From contig CANRPU010000002.1 of assembly GCA_947632555.1 (NCBI GenBank), positions 153,390 to 217,389 of the forward strand: DNA of 64,000 nt. Reading direction: 5' to 3'. The translations under genes and the position numbers were made by a program. Under the pieces are notes generated by a model that saw only the letters and a program-made list of their open reading frames with translations, had not been told where the DNA came from and did not search any database. This document shows, one piece after another, positions 45,426-54,009 of the stretch (position 1 is the first letter of the stretch; each line of letters starts with the position of its first letter). Source of the stretch: an uncultured Lachnospiraceae bacterium. GTDB taxonomy: Bacteria; Bacillota; Clostridia; Lachnospirales; Lachnospiraceae.

Positions 45426-46334
45426 ATGGACGAGTTTCGGTTTTCGATAACGGAAGAGATGGAAGAGGAAAGGATCGATAAGTGTATCAGTATGCTTATC
45501 GATTCTTTGTCGCGTTCTTATATCCAGAAGCTGATCCGGGAAGAGGCCGTGACCGTAAACGGCCGTCCCGTAAAGGGAAGCTATCGGGTAAAGACGGACG
45601 ATGAGGTGGCGTTTTGCCTGCCGAAGGCCGTGGAACCGTCTATTGAGGCCGAAGATATTCCGCTGGATATCCTTTACGAAGACAGGGACATCATTGTGGT
45701 CAACAAGCCCAAAGGCATGGTGGTGCATCCGGCGGCAGGGCATTACAGCGGCACTTTGGTCAACGCGCTGATGTATCACTGCGGCAGTGAACTGTCCGGT
45801 ATCAACGGCTGTATGCGCCCCGGTATCGTGCACAGGATAGACCGGGACACCACCGGTTCCCTGATCGTCTGCAAAAATGACGCGGCGCACAGGGCCATCG
45901 CGGCGCAGCTGAAGGAACATTCCATTCACCGGAAATATCTGGCAGTCTGCCATGGTGTCATCAAGGAGGAAGAAGGCTGTATAGACAAACCTGTGGGCCG
46001 GCATCCTGCTGACAGAAAAAAGATGGCGGTCACTCCCCGCGGGAAAAGAGCCGTCACCCATTACCGGGTGCTGCAGAGATTTGAGAAATATACCTATCTG
46101 GAGTGTGTGCTGGAAACAGGAAGGACCCACCAGATACGCGTGCATATGGCCTCGGTGGGGCATCCCCTTCTGGGCGATGCGGTGTATTCCCCGATCCCCT
46201 CTCCCTACAGGCTGGAGGGACAGGTGCTGCACGCGTGGACGCTGGGATTTCGGCATCCCTCCACAGGAGAGTACATGGAAATCGAAGCGCCTCTGCCGGA
46301 GTATATGAAGCGTTTGCTGACGGTGCTGCGATAA
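45426..46334 (+). CDS. rluD: RluD-type 23S rRNA pseudouridine synthase
   Basis: A 302-residue RluA-family synthase. An S4 RNA-binding domain (about 15-70, RIDKCISMLIDSLSRSYIQKLI) precedes the catalytic domain with MVVHPAAGH and the aspartate motif HRIDRDTTGSLIVCKND (about 136-152). LETGRTHQIRVHM is also typical. RluD acts on helix 69 of 23S rRNA, the same helix as RlmH at 0.85 kb, but members differ in target, so the symbol is approximate. lspA-rluD adjacency is common. Confidence 0.9.
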   Translation: MDEFRFSITEEMEEERIDKCISMLIDSLSRSYIQKLIREEAVTVNGRPVKGSYRVKTDDEVAFCLPKAVEPSIEAEDIPLDILYEDRDIIVVNKPKGMVVHPAAGHYSGTLVNALMYHCGSELSGINGCMRPGIVHRIDRDTTGSLIVCKNDAAHRAIAAQLKEHSIHRKYLAVCHGVIKEEEGCIDKPVGRHPADRKKMAVTPRGKRAVTHYRVLQRFEKYTYLECVLETGRTHQIRVHMASVGHPLLGDAVYSPIPSPYRLEGQVLHAWTLGFRHPSTGEYMEIEAPLPEYMKRLLTVLR

Positions 46335-46373
46335 GAAAAATTGTTAATGTTGCCTAAAATATTCAAATAATAC

Positions 46374-46402
46374 TGGAAATTTATCAGCAGATTGTATATA
46401 AT
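46374..46402 (+). promoter_or_regulatory. promoter of the first cytidylate-kinase-like gene
   Basis: TGGAAA at 46374-46379, a 17-base spacer and TATAAT at 46397-46402, in an A+T-rich intergenic stretch. The -35 is imperfect. Confidence 0.55.
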
Positions 46403-46440
46403 AATATCATATTCAATCTACAGGAAAGGCAGGGACGGTT

Positions 46441-47073
46441 ATGAATACAGTCATTACGATAGGACGTCAGTTTGGCAGCGGAGGCAGGGAGATCGGCGAA
46501 AAGCTGGCAGCGTATTTCGGAATTAAATGCTATGATAAGGAATTGCTCTCCAGAGCGGCAAAGGAAAGCGGTTTTTGTGAGGAAATGATCGAAAACCACG
46601 ATGAGCGTCCCACCAATTCCTTTTTGTATAATCTGGTCATGGATACGTACTCCTTTGGCTACAACGCTTCCTCCTTTGTGGATATGCCCATCAGTCATAA
46701 AGTATTTCTGGCGCAGTTTGATACCATTAAGAAGATCGCGGATGAAGGCCCCTGCGTGATCGTAGGGCGGTGCGCGGATTACGCGCTGGCGGATTATAAG
46801 AACTGCATCCATCTGTTCATATACGGAAATGAGGACACCAAGATAAAGCGCATCATGCAGAAATATGATCTGACGGAAAACAAGGCCAGAGATATGATAG
46901 TCAAGAAAGACAAACAGCGTCAGAGCTATTACAACTATTATTCCTCCAAAAAGTGGGGCAGGGCGGACAGCTATGACCTCTGCATCAACAGCAGTGTGCT
47001 GGGAGTGGAGGGAACCGTCAGGCTGATCGTGCAGTATATTGAGGATTTTGAAAAGACGCTGAAAAATGCTTGA
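46441..47073 (+). CDS. cytidylate kinase-like family protein (copy 1)
   Basis: A 210-residue P-loop protein of the cytidylate-kinase-like family. The loop is ITIGRQFGSGGREIGEKLA at the N-terminus, and CVIVGRCADYAL is the central strand. CMP kinase's substrate-binding residues are not evident, so the nucleoside substrate is uncertain. A paralogue of the same length lies at 56.6 kb. RBS: GAAAGGCAGGGACGG. It overlaps the start of the next promoter. Confidence 0.8.
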   Translation: MNTVITIGRQFGSGGREIGEKLAAYFGIKCYDKELLSRAAKESGFCEEMIENHDERPTNSFLYNLVMDTYSFGYNASSFVDMPISHKVFLAQFDTIKKIADEGPCVIVGRCADYALADYKNCIHLFIYGNEDTKIKRIMQKYDLTENKARDMIVKKDKQRQSYYNYYSSKKWGRADSYDLCINSSVLGVEGTVRLIVQYIEDFEKTLKNA

Positions 47074-47098
47074 CAAGGTACCACCTGAATGGTATGAT
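47070..47098 (+). promoter_or_regulatory. strong sigma-A-type promoter of rplU-prp-rpmA
   Basis: TTGACA at 47070-47075, 17 bases, TATGAT at 47093-47098. The -35 is perfect and overlaps the stop codon region of the upstream gene. Confidence 0.85.
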
Positions 47099-47100
47099 GT

Positions 47101-47192
47101 TTGAGTATGCCGCATAACGAGGTAAAAGTGCGCCTTCGCGCCACCGTAGTTAGCGAGTAAATGAGCTTCGGCTCATGAATAGGAGGTGCCTT
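47101..47192 (+). ncRNA. structured leader of rplU, possible L21 leader
   Basis: About 90 bases of untranslated leader lie between the promoter and rplU. Two hairpins are visible: one at 47128-47144 (GTGCGC / GCG-C-CAC around CTTC), and a perfect ATGAGC-TTCG-GCTCAT stem with a UUCG loop at 47161-47176, just before AGGAGGTG (47181-47188). Firmicutes rplU genes often carry an autoregulatory L21 leader in this place. The position fits, but I cannot confirm a match to the Rfam model. Confidence 0.55.
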
Positions 47193-47498
47193 ATGTACGC
47201 AATTATTGCAACAGGCGGAAAGCAGTATAAGGTTGCTGAAGGCGATGTTCTCAAGGTTGAGAAATTGGATGCCGAGGCGGGCAGTACCGTGACCTTTGAT
47301 CATGTTGTCGCGGTCAGCGACGGCTCTTTAAAGGTTGGCGAGGATGCGGCGAAAGCGACCGTTACCGCGACTGTAGTGGAGCATGGCCGTGGCAGGAAAG
47401 TCATTGTATACAAATATAAGAGAAAAACCGGCTACCATAAGAAGAACGGCCACAGACAAGCATACACGCAGGTTAAGATCGAAAAGATCAACGCATAA
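47193..47498 (+). CDS. rplU: ribosomal protein L21
   Basis: A 101-residue 50S protein. It begins [14 protein letters not shown] and ends [20 protein letters not shown], both diagnostic. AGGAGGTG lies a few bases before ATG 47193; an in-frame ATG at 47175 would lie upstream of that site and inside the leader hairpin. Confidence 0.97.
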   Translation: MYAIIATGGKQYKVAEGDVLKVEKLDAEAGSTVTFDHVVAVSDGSLKVGEDAAKATVTATVVEHGRGRKVIVYKYKRKTGYHKKNGHRQAYTQVKIEKINA

Positions 47499-47510
47499 CA
47501 GGCAGAGAGT

Positions 47511-47840
47511 ATGACAGAAATCATAATCGGTAAGGACCGGGGCGGTGCTTACAGAGAAGTGACCTGTATGGGACATGCCGGGTACGCGGCTTATGGCAGA
47601 GATATTGTGTGTGCCTCGGTGTCGGTGCTGGTGATCAATACGATAAACGCGCTGACGGAGCTGGCGGGAGAGGATTTGGAAACCACCGTTCAGGAGGAAA
47701 AAGGTCTGATCCGGTGCCGGTTTCATTCTCCATTACAGGAAAGATCCGTGTTTCTTCTGGATGCCATGGTGTTCGGCCTGGAAAATATCGGCAGGGAATA
47801 CGGAGAGAAGTATTTAAAAGTTCAATATAAGGAGGTGTAG
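47511..47840 (+). CDS. prp: ribosomal-processing cysteine protease Prp
   Basis: A 109-residue YsxB/Prp protease, located between rplU and rpmA as in other Firmicutes. The catalytic histidine and cysteine are in [20 protein letters not shown] (H22, C34 in the Staphylococcus numbering). It removes the N-terminal extension of L27, which is encoded by the next gene and carries the expected cleavage motif. Confidence 0.95.
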   Translation: MTEIIIGKDRGGAYREVTCMGHAGYAAYGRDIVCASVSVLVINTINALTELAGEDLETTVQEEKGLIRCRFHSPLQERSVFLLDAMVFGLENIGREYGEKYLKVQYKEV

Positions 47841-47844
47841 GACA

Positions 47845-48129
47845 ATGATATATATGAACCTTCAATTTTTCGCTCATAAAAAAGGTGTTGGTTCTACCAA
47901 GAACGGCAGAGATTCCGAATCCAAAAGACTGGGAGCGAAGAGAGCTGACGGCCAGTTTGTAAAGGCCGGCAATATCTTATACAGACAGCGCGGCACCAAG
48001 ATCCATCCCGGTGTCAACGTGGGTATCGGCGGAGATGACACTTTGTTTGCCAAGGCGGACGGTATCCTGAGATTTGAAAGAAAAGGCAGGGACAAGAAGC
48101 AGGCTTCCGTATATCCTGTGGAAAAATAA
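47845..48129 (+). CDS. rpmA: ribosomal protein L27 with Prp-cleaved N-terminal extension
   Basis: A 94-residue 50S protein. The N-terminus [14 protein letters not shown] contains the motif LQFF-AHKKG, which Prp cuts between F and A so that the mature tail reaches the peptidyl transferase centre. The body has [15 protein letters not shown] and [28 protein letters not shown] precedes the ATG at 47845. Confidence 0.97.
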   Translation: MIYMNLQFFAHKKGVGSTKNGRDSESKRLGAKRADGQFVKAGNILYRQRGTKIHPGVNVGIGGDDTLFAKADGILRFERKGRDKKQASVYPVEK

Positions 48130-48147
48130 GATTTGTGCAGTGGAATG

Positions 48148-48180
48148 GGGCTTCAAACAATTGTTTGAAGCCCATTTTTA
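48148..48180 (+). terminator. intrinsic terminator after rpmA
   Basis: GGGCTTCAAAC (48148-48158), loop AATT, GTTTGAAGCCC (48163-48173), then ATTTTTA. The perfect 11-bp stem and T run are typical. obgE follows within 20 bases, so obgE is likely expressed by read-through. Confidence 0.85.
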
Positions 48181-48198
48181 AAGTTGAAGGAGTTTCTT

Positions 48199-49485
48199 AT
48201 GTTTGCAGACAGAGCCACTATCTATGTAAAAAGCGGTAAAGGCGGGGACGGACATGTTTCTTTCAGAAGAGAAAAATTCGTGGCAAACGGCGGACCTGAC
48301 GGCGGTGACGGCGGCAAGGGCGGTGACGTGATCTTCGCGGTGGATGAAGGTCTGAATACCCTGACGGATTTCAGGCATATCCGTAAATATCAGGCCGGGA
48401 ACGGCGAAGAAGGCGGTAAAAAGAACTGCCGCGGCAGAAACGGGGAGGATATCGTCATCAAAGTACCGGAGGGCACCGTGATCAAAGAAGCGGAAAGCGG
48501 TAAAGTGATTGTGGACATGTCCGGGGAAAATAAACGCGTGGTATTGTTAAAAGGCGGCAAAGGCGGAAACGGCAACCAGCATTATGCCACGCCTTCCATG
48601 CAGGTGCCCCGTTACGCCCAGCCCGGAGAAGAGGCAAAAGAACTGACTCTGATGCTGGAACTGAAGGTGATCGCGGACGTGGGGCTGGTAGGCTTCCCCA
48701 ATGTGGGAAAGTCCACTTTTTTGGCCAGGGTCACCAATGCCAGGCCGAAGATAGCCAACTATCATTTTACCACCCTGAATCCCAATCTGGGAGTGGTGGA
48801 CATGGACGGCAGCGGTTTTGTCATCGCGGATATACCGGGATTGATTGAGGGAGCTTCCCAGGGCGTTGGCCTGGGATATGAGTTTCTGAGGCATATCGAA
48901 CGGACCAAGGTGCTGATCCATATGGTGGATGCCGCCGGCACGGAAGGACGGGATCCCATTGCCGATGTCTACGCCATCAATCGGGAGCTGGAGGCCTATA
49001 ATCCCGAGATCGCGGCGCGTCCCCAGGTGATCGCGGCCAATAAAATGGACGCGGCCGGAGAATGCGGTGAGGAAATGATCGGGAAACTCCGCGCGGAATT
49101 CGCGGATAAAGGGATCGAGGTATTTCCCATATCCGCGGTCAGCGGCAAAGGAGTAAACGAGCTGCTTCACAAAGTACAGGGTATGCTGAAGGAACTGGAT
49201 TCGCGGCCCGTTGTCTTTGAACCGGAATATTTCCCGGAAACGGATCTGCGGCTGCCGGACGAGCCTTATACGGTGACTTATGACAAGGAAAACGGGGAAT
49301 ATGTAGTGGAAGGCCCCCGTATTGAAAAAATGCTGGGCTACACCAATCTGGAAAGTGAGAAGGGATTTACTTTTTTCCAGAATTTCCTGAAGGAAAACGG
49401 CATTTTGGAGGAACTGGAAGCGATGGGGATACAGGAGGGAGAAACCGTGCGCATGTACGGTCTTTCCTTTGATTATTATAAATAA
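48199..49485 (+). CDS. obgE: GTPase Obg/CgtA
   Basis: A 428-residue ribosome-assembly and stress GTPase. The glycine-rich Obg domain (about 1-158), G domain with GFPNVGKSTFL (P-loop), DIPGLIEGASQG and NKMD, and a C-terminal OCT domain (about 350-428) are in order. AAGGAG lies 6-7 bases before ATG 48199; the upstream in-frame ATG 48184 would include it. Confidence 0.96.
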   Translation: MFADRATIYVKSGKGGDGHVSFRREKFVANGGPDGGDGGKGGDVIFAVDEGLNTLTDFRHIRKYQAGNGEEGGKKNCRGRNGEDIVIKVPEGTVIKEAESGKVIVDMSGENKRVVLLKGGKGGNGNQHYATPSMQVPRYAQPGEEAKELTLMLELKVIADVGLVGFPNVGKSTFLARVTNARPKIANYHFTTLNPNLGVVDMDGSGFVIADIPGLIEGASQGVGLGYEFLRHIERTKVLIHMVDAAGTEGRDPIADVYAINRELEAYNPEIAARPQVIAANKMDAAGECGEEMIGKLRAEFADKGIEVFPISAVSGKGVNELLHKVQGMLKELDSRPVVFEPEYFPETDLRLPDEPYTVTYDKENGEYVVEGPRIEKMLGYTNLESEKGFTFFQNFLKENGILEELEAMGIQEGETVRMYGLSFDYYK

Positions 49486-49497
49486 CGGGAGAACGGT

Positions 49498-49791
49498 ATG
49501 ATGACAAGTAAACAGCGTGCTTATTTAAAAAGTCTGGCAAGTACCATGGAACCTGTGTTCCAGATAGGTAAATCTTCCCTGACGCCGGAAATCACGGAGG
49601 CGGTATCGGAAGCGTTCCGTACCAGGGAACTGCTGAAGGTGGCGGTATTGAAGAACTGCGCGGATGAGCCCGCGGCCATTGCCTCCATGCTGGCGGAGAG
49701 AACGCATTCCCAGGTGGTACAGGTGATAGGAAAAAAGATCGTGCTGTACAAGGAAAGCAAAGACAACAAAAAGATCATCCTTCCGCAGTGA
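49498..49791 (+). CDS. yhbY: YhbY CRM-domain RNA-binding protein
   Basis: A 97-residue CRM-domain protein associated with pre-50S particles. LTSKQRAYLKSLA pattern (here MTSKQRAYLKSLAST), VFQIGKSSLTPE, and VQVIGKKIVLYKES are characteristic. It lies 12 bases after obgE and 18 before nadD, a standard Firmicutes arrangement. Confidence 0.93.
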   Translation: MMTSKQRAYLKSLASTMEPVFQIGKSSLTPEITEAVSEAFRTRELLKVAVLKNCADEPAAIASMLAERTHSQVVQVIGKKIVLYKESKDNKKIILPQ

Positions 49792-49809
49792 CAACAGGGA
49801 GATGGCGTT

Positions 49810-50421
49810 ATGCTTGGTAAAACGATAGGGATCATGGGAGGGACGTTCAATCCCATTCATACAGGGCATCTGCTGCTGGCGCAGGCCGCGCTGGAAGAGG
49901 CGGAGCTTTCCGAAGTCATGTTCCTGCCCAGCGGAATATCTTATCTGAAGGCGGAAGAACAGGTGCTTTCGGCGGAGCGCAGGCTGGCAATGACAAAGCT
50001 GGCGGTGGAAGACAATCCGGCTTTTACCGTGTCGGACATGGAGATCAGGCGAAAGGGAAATACCTATACCTGCGACACGCTGCGGCAGTTGAGGCAGGAG
50101 GCGCCTCAAAACACCTTTTATTTCATTTTGGGCGCGGACTGCCTGTTCGGTATGGAAAACTGGTACCGGCCACAGGAGATTTTCGATTCCTGCAGGATCC
50201 TGGCGGCAGTGCGGGATACGGTGGGAGAGGAAGCGCTCAGGATACAGGCGGACAGGCTCAGAGAACGCTTTGGAGCCGATATCCGGCTGCTGCATCTGCC
50301 CCGGGTAGATATTTCTTCCACGGACATTCGGGAACGAGTAGAAAAAGGGAAAAGCATCCGGTACATGGTGCCGGAGAAGGTGCGCGCGTATATTCTGGAC
50401 AACAATTTGTATCAGGGATGA
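49810..50421 (+). CDS. nadD: nicotinate-nucleotide adenylyltransferase
   Basis: A 203-residue enzyme that forms nicotinic acid adenine dinucleotide from NaMN and ATP in NAD synthesis. GIMGGTFNPIHTGHLLLA has the HxGH motif, FILGADCLFGMENWY the central block, and VDISSTDIRERVEKG the ISSTxxR motif. It lies just before yqeK. Confidence 0.95.
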   Translation: MLGKTIGIMGGTFNPIHTGHLLLAQAALEEAELSEVMFLPSGISYLKAEEQVLSAERRLAMTKLAVEDNPAFTVSDMEIRRKGNTYTCDTLRQLRQEAPQNTFYFILGADCLFGMENWYRPQEIFDSCRILAAVRDTVGEEALRIQADRLRERFGADIRLLHLPRVDISSTDIRERVEKGKSIRYMVPEKVRAYILDNNLYQG

Positions 50422-50432
50422 GAAGGAGTACC

Positions 50433-51026
50433 ATGAAAGCGACAGATATCCGGAAGATCAGAAAAGCTATGGAAAAAATACAGGATGAGAAGCGTTATGA
50501 ACATACGCTGGGAGTGGCCTATACGGCTACGGCGCTGGCCATGCGCTACGATGCATCCATAGAAAACGCGGAACTGGCGGGACTTCTGCATGACTGCGCC
50601 AAGTGCATGGATGACAGCAGGAAGATCGCCCTTTGTGAAAAGCATCGTATCAGCATGACGGAGCTGGAAAAAAGAAATCCCTTTTTACTCCACGCGAAGG
50701 TGGGCAGTTTTCTGGCTATGAATACCTATAAGGTGCATAATCCCGATATCATCAACGCGATCCTCAACCATACTACGGGAAGGCCGGGAATGTCCCTGCT
50801 TGAAAAGATCATTTTTGTGGCAGACTATATAGAGCCTCATCGAAAGCAGGCGCCGTCCCTTCCGGAGATCAGGAAGCTGGCCTTTGAGGATCTGGACGAG
50901 GCCCTGCTGCGCATCCTGAAGGATACGCTGGGATATCTGGATGCTTCCGAAGCGGAAGCGGATCCCATGACCAGAAAGACCTACCTGTATTATCTGGGGG
51001 AACAACAGGAAAAAACAGAGCAATAA
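50433..51026 (+). CDS. yqeK: HD-domain diadenosine tetraphosphatase YqeK
   Basis: A 197-residue HD phosphohydrolase that splits Ap4A symmetrically to two ADP. The HD residues are in YEHTLGVAYTATALAM and GLLHDCAKCM, with IFVADYIEP later. AAGGAG (50423-50428) precedes ATG 50433. The nadD-yqeK-rsfS order is conserved in Firmicutes. Confidence 0.94.
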   Translation: MKATDIRKIRKAMEKIQDEKRYEHTLGVAYTATALAMRYDASIENAELAGLLHDCAKCMDDSRKIALCEKHRISMTELEKRNPFLLHAKVGSFLAMNTYKVHNPDIINAILNHTTGRPGMSLLEKIIFVADYIEPHRKQAPSLPEIRKLAFEDLDEALLRILKDTLGYLDASEAEADPMTRKTYLYYLGEQQEKTEQ

Positions 51027-51048
51027 AGAAAGGAACGAAACGGCAGAT

Positions 51049-51408
51049 ATGGATACGATGAATCATTCCAGAGAAATGGCGAAACTGGCAATAGCGGCGC
51101 TGGAGGACAAAAAAGCGGAGGATATCCGGGTAATTGATATCAGCGAGGTTTCCGTGATGGCGGATTTTTTTCTGATAGCGGAAGGCGCTAACCGCAGCCA
51201 GATACAGGCTATGGCGGATAACGTACAGGAAACGCTCGGAAAAGCGGGTTACGAGCTGCGGCAGACAGAAGGCTACCATACCGCGAACTGGATCTTAATG
51301 GATTTTGGCGATGTGATCGTCCATATTTTTGACAAAGAAAACCGTCTTTTCTACAATCTGGAACGGATCTGGCGGGACGGAAAACAGGTGGATAAAGGCG
51401 AACTGTAA
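51049..51408 (+). CDS. rsfS: ribosomal silencing factor RsfS
   Basis: A 119-residue protein that binds L14 and blocks subunit joining when nutrients are short. AEDIRVIDISEVSVMADFF, EGANRSQIQAMADNV and WILMDFGDVIVHIF mark the family. It is the last gene of the obg-nadD run and is followed by a strong terminator. Confidence 0.95.
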   Translation: MDTMNHSREMAKLAIAALEDKKAEDIRVIDISEVSVMADFFLIAEGANRSQIQAMADNVQETLGKAGYELRQTEGYHTANWILMDFGDVIVHIFDKENRLFYNLERIWRDGKQVDKGEL

Positions 51409-51419
51409 GAGAAGCTAAA

Positions 51420-51450
51420 AAAGGCCGTCCTGTCAGGAACGGCCCTTTTT
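51420..51450. terminator. bidirectional terminator between rsfS and DUF378 gene
   Basis: GGCCGT and ACGGCC arms (about 51423-51444) around an inner CCT/AGG pairing, with an A run on the left and TTTTT on the right. It serves rsfS on + and the convergent DUF378 gene on minus. Confidence 0.8.
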
Positions 51451-51467
51451 AAAGGATCTATGCGTTA

Positions 51468-51683
51468 TTACGCGTTGGATTCACTGTGAGAAATATCTCC
51501 AAAAAAGGTAATGGTATAAAGCCCGCAAAGACCGACCAGTACATAAATGATACGCGAGATCCATGACATATCGCCGAACAGAAAGGCTACCAGGTCAAAG
51601 TTCAGAAGACCGATCAAGCCCCAGTTGATGGTGCCGACGATGGAAATAATCAATGTGGTAATAGCAAGCCATTTGATATTCAT
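51468..51683 (-). CDS. DUF378 small membrane protein
   Basis: A 71-residue protein with two membrane helices (about 6-25 and 40-60) and the family signature GTINWGLIGLLNFDLV. DUF378 (YuzA-like) proteins have no known function. AGGAGG read on the minus strand precedes the start. The gene stands alone, convergent to rsfS and divergent from livJ. Confidence 0.85.
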   Translation of the reverse strand: MNIKWLAITTLIISIVGTINWGLIGLLNFDLVAFLFGDMSWISRIIYVLVGLCGLYTITFFGDISHSESNA

Positions 51684-51758
51684 AATCTACCTCCTTTTTT
51701 TGAAAATAGTATCTGTCTGAAATGAAAAAAATATACCTTATCAAGTTTTAAGAAAATA

Positions 51759-51787
51759 TTGACAAAAAATTGTATATAGTGTATGTT
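51759..51787 (+). promoter_or_regulatory. sigma-A-type promoter of the liv operon
   Basis: TTGACA at 51759-51764, 17 bases, TATGTT at 51782-51787. About 60 bases of leader follow before the livJ ATG. Confidence 0.75.
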
Positions 51788-51851
51788 TTATTTTAATTGG
51801 TTCTTACTTTTTATCAGGGTAGGAAACCTATTCATGCAAGGAGGAGTTATT

Positions 51852-53012
51852 ATGAAAAGAATGAACAAAGTACTTGGCACAGCGCTTGCTGCTGCTATGA
51901 CACTTACCATGCTGTCTGGCTGCGGCGGCGGAAACACTGCTTCCGATACCTGGAAGTTCGGTGGTATCGGTCCCGCGACCGGCGATTACGCAGCATATGG
52001 CATCGGTGTCAGAAATGGCATTGAACTGGCCGTTAAGGAAATTAACGAAAACGGCGGTATCGGCGGCGTGCAGATCGAATACAAATTTGAAGATGACCAG
52101 ACAGACAATGAAAAGTCCGTAAACGGCTACAACGCGCTGAAGGACTGGGGAATGAATGTCCTGATCGGTTCTACCACCAGCGGCTGTTCCATCGCGGTAT
52201 CTGATGTTTCTTCAAAGGACCATATGTTCCAGCTGACACCTTCCGCGTCAGCGATCGATGCGGTAAAGACTGACAATACTTTCCAGGTCTGCTTTACCGA
52301 TCCCAGCCAGGGATCCGGTTCCGCGCAGTATATCGGGGATCACGCGATCGGTACCAAGGTTGCCATTATCTATGACAGTTCCGATGTATATTCCACCGGT
52401 ATCTATGAGAACTTTATCGCGGAAGCTGCCAACCAGCCCTTTGAGATCGTAGCGGAAGAAGCGTTCACCGCTGACAGCAAAACGGATTTCAACGTACAGT
52501 TGAAGAAAGCGAAAGAGGCGGGAGCCGATCTGGTATTTCTTCCCATTTATTATACCGAAGCTGCCCTGATCCTGACGCAGGCATCCGCTATGGAATATTC
52601 TCCCATCTTCTTTGGCGTGGACGGTATGGATGGTATTTTGACCAATGTGGACGGTTTTGATACCTCTCTGGCGGAGGGCGTTATCCTGTTGACACCTTTC
52701 GCGGCGAATGCCAGTGATGAAAGGACCGTAAACTTTGTAACCGCTTATGAGGCCGCTTACGGCATTAAGCCCAATCAGTTTGCCGCTGACGCTTATGACG
52801 CGGTATATATCCTGAAGCAGCTGATCGAAGAGAGCGGCGCGACACCTCAGGACGGTGTTTCCGGTATCTGCGATAAGCTGACCGCTCAGATCGTGCAGAC
52901 TTCCTTTACCGGTCTGACAGGCGAAGGCATGACCTGGAGCACTTCCGGCGAAGTAAACAAGTATCCCAAGGCAATGATCATTGAGAACGGTGATTATCAG
53001 CTTTTTGAATAG
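51852..53012 (+). CDS. livJ: branched-chain amino acid ABC transporter, substrate-binding lipoprotein
   Basis: A 386-residue periplasmic-binding-fold lipoprotein. A signal peptide ends in the lipobox LSGC (Cys about 23), so Lgt and LspA process it. The mature protein has GGIGPATGDYAAYGIGVRNGIELAVKEINENGGIGG, the LivJ/LivK signature (GPATGDYAAYGIGV; AVKEINENGGIGG). The ATG at 51852 has AAGGAGGAG; the in-frame extension to 51783 overlaps the promoter. Leucine, isoleucine and valine are the likely ligands, although other small amino acids or ureides are possible. Confidence 0.92.
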   Translation: MKRMNKVLGTALAAAMTLTMLSGCGGGNTASDTWKFGGIGPATGDYAAYGIGVRNGIELAVKEINENGGIGGVQIEYKFEDDQTDNEKSVNGYNALKDWGMNVLIGSTTSGCSIAVSDVSSKDHMFQLTPSASAIDAVKTDNTFQVCFTDPSQGSGSAQYIGDHAIGTKVAIIYDSSDVYSTGIYENFIAEAANQPFEIVAEEAFTADSKTDFNVQLKKAKEAGADLVFLPIYYTEAALILTQASAMEYSPIFFGVDGMDGILTNVDGFDTSLAEGVILLTPFAANASDERTVNFVTAYEAAYGIKPNQFAADAYDAVYILKQLIEESGATPQDGVSGICDKLTAQIVQTSFTGLTGEGMTWSTSGEVNKYPKAMIIENGDYQLFE

Positions 53013-53028
53013 TATAAAAAGTAACCAG

Positions 53029-53060
53029 AGAGGGTTGCAGATTTCTGCGGCCCTCTTTAT
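53029..53060 (+). terminator. leaky intrinsic terminator between livJ and livH
   Basis: AGAGGGTTGCAG (53029-53040), loop ATTT, CTGCGGCCCTCT (53045-53056): 12 pairs including two G-U, then TTAT. The T tract is weak. Such partial stops after the binding-protein gene raise its level over the membrane subunits. Confidence 0.65.
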
Positions 53061-53063
53061 AAT

Positions 53064-53094
53064 TTAAAGTATCAAATTAATTAAAGTATCAAAT
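53064..53094 (+). repeat. tandem 14-bp direct repeat upstream of livH
   Basis: TTAAAGTATCAAAT occurs at 53064-53077 and again at 53081-53094, identical, with a 17-base period. It may be a pair of regulator sites or a small duplication. It lies 18 bases before the livH start. Confidence 0.6.
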
Positions 53095-53111
53095 ATGCAG
53101 AGGTGGGGCAA

Positions 53112-53996
53112 ATGAGGTTTCTTTCTTACTTAATCAGCGGCATCAGTTTAGGCAGCGTATACGCCATTATCGCTTTGGGATATACCATGGTGTACGGTAT
53201 CGCCAAAATGTTGAATTTCGCTCACGGGGACGTCATTATGGTGGGCGGGTTTTCCGCGTTTACGATCATCAGTATGCTGGGTATGCCTCCCGCTCTGGGG
53301 GTTTTGACCGCGGTTCTGGTCTGCACGGCTCTGGGTGTGGTCATCGAAAAGGTAGCATATCGTCCGCTGCGTAACGCTTCCTCTTCCCTGGCGGTTTTGA
53401 TCACCGCCATAGGAGTCAGCTATCTGCTGCAGAATCTGGCGCTGCTGATATTCGGTTCTTCCACCAAATCCTTTGAATCCGTGGTAAACATTCCGGCTCT
53501 GAAGCTGGCGGACGGACAGATCAATATTACGGGAGAAACCATAGTCACCATTGTTACCTGCGTTATCGTCATGGTCATGCTGACATTGTTTATCAACCGT
53601 ACCAAAGCGGGACAGGCTATGCTCGCGGTATCCGAAGACAAGGGCGCCGCCCAGCTTATGGGGATCAACGTGAACGGCACTATCGCGCTGACTTTTGCCA
53701 TTGGTTCCGCGCTGGCGGCCATCGCGGGAGTGCTTTTGTGTTCCGCGTATCCTACGCTGTCACCTACTACCGGCGCCATGCCCGGCATCAAGGCCTTCGT
53801 GGCCGCGGTATTCGGGGGTATCGGTTCCATTCCCGGCGCGTTGATCGGCGGTCTGCTTCTGGGGATCATAGAAACACTTGGCAAAGCCTATATTTCCTCC
53901 CAGCTTTCGGACGTGATCGTGTTCGGGATCCTGATCGTGGTACTGGTGGTAAAACCTACCGGTATCCTGGGACGGAAAATACAGGAAAAGGTATAG
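53112..53996 (+). CDS. livH: branched-chain amino acid ABC transporter permease LivH
   Basis: A 294-residue permease with about eight helices. LGYTMVYGIAKMLNFAHGD near the N-terminus and FVAAVFGGIGSIPGALIGGLLLG are the LivH signatures. GAGGTGGGG lies just before ATG 53112; a GTG at 53103 is less likely. Partner of LivM in the transport channel. Confidence 0.94.
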   Translation: MRFLSYLISGISLGSVYAIIALGYTMVYGIAKMLNFAHGDVIMVGGFSAFTIISMLGMPPALGVLTAVLVCTALGVVIEKVAYRPLRNASSSLAVLITAIGVSYLLQNLALLIFGSSTKSFESVVNIPALKLADGQINITGETIVTIVTCVIVMVMLTLFINRTKAGQAMLAVSEDKGAAQLMGINVNGTIALTFAIGSALAAIAGVLLCSAYPTLSPTTGAMPGIKAFVAAVFGGIGSIPGALIGGLLLGIIETLGKAYISSQLSDVIVFGILIVVLVVKPTGILGRKIQEKV

Positions 53997-54009
53997 GGAG
54001 GTGTGGGAA

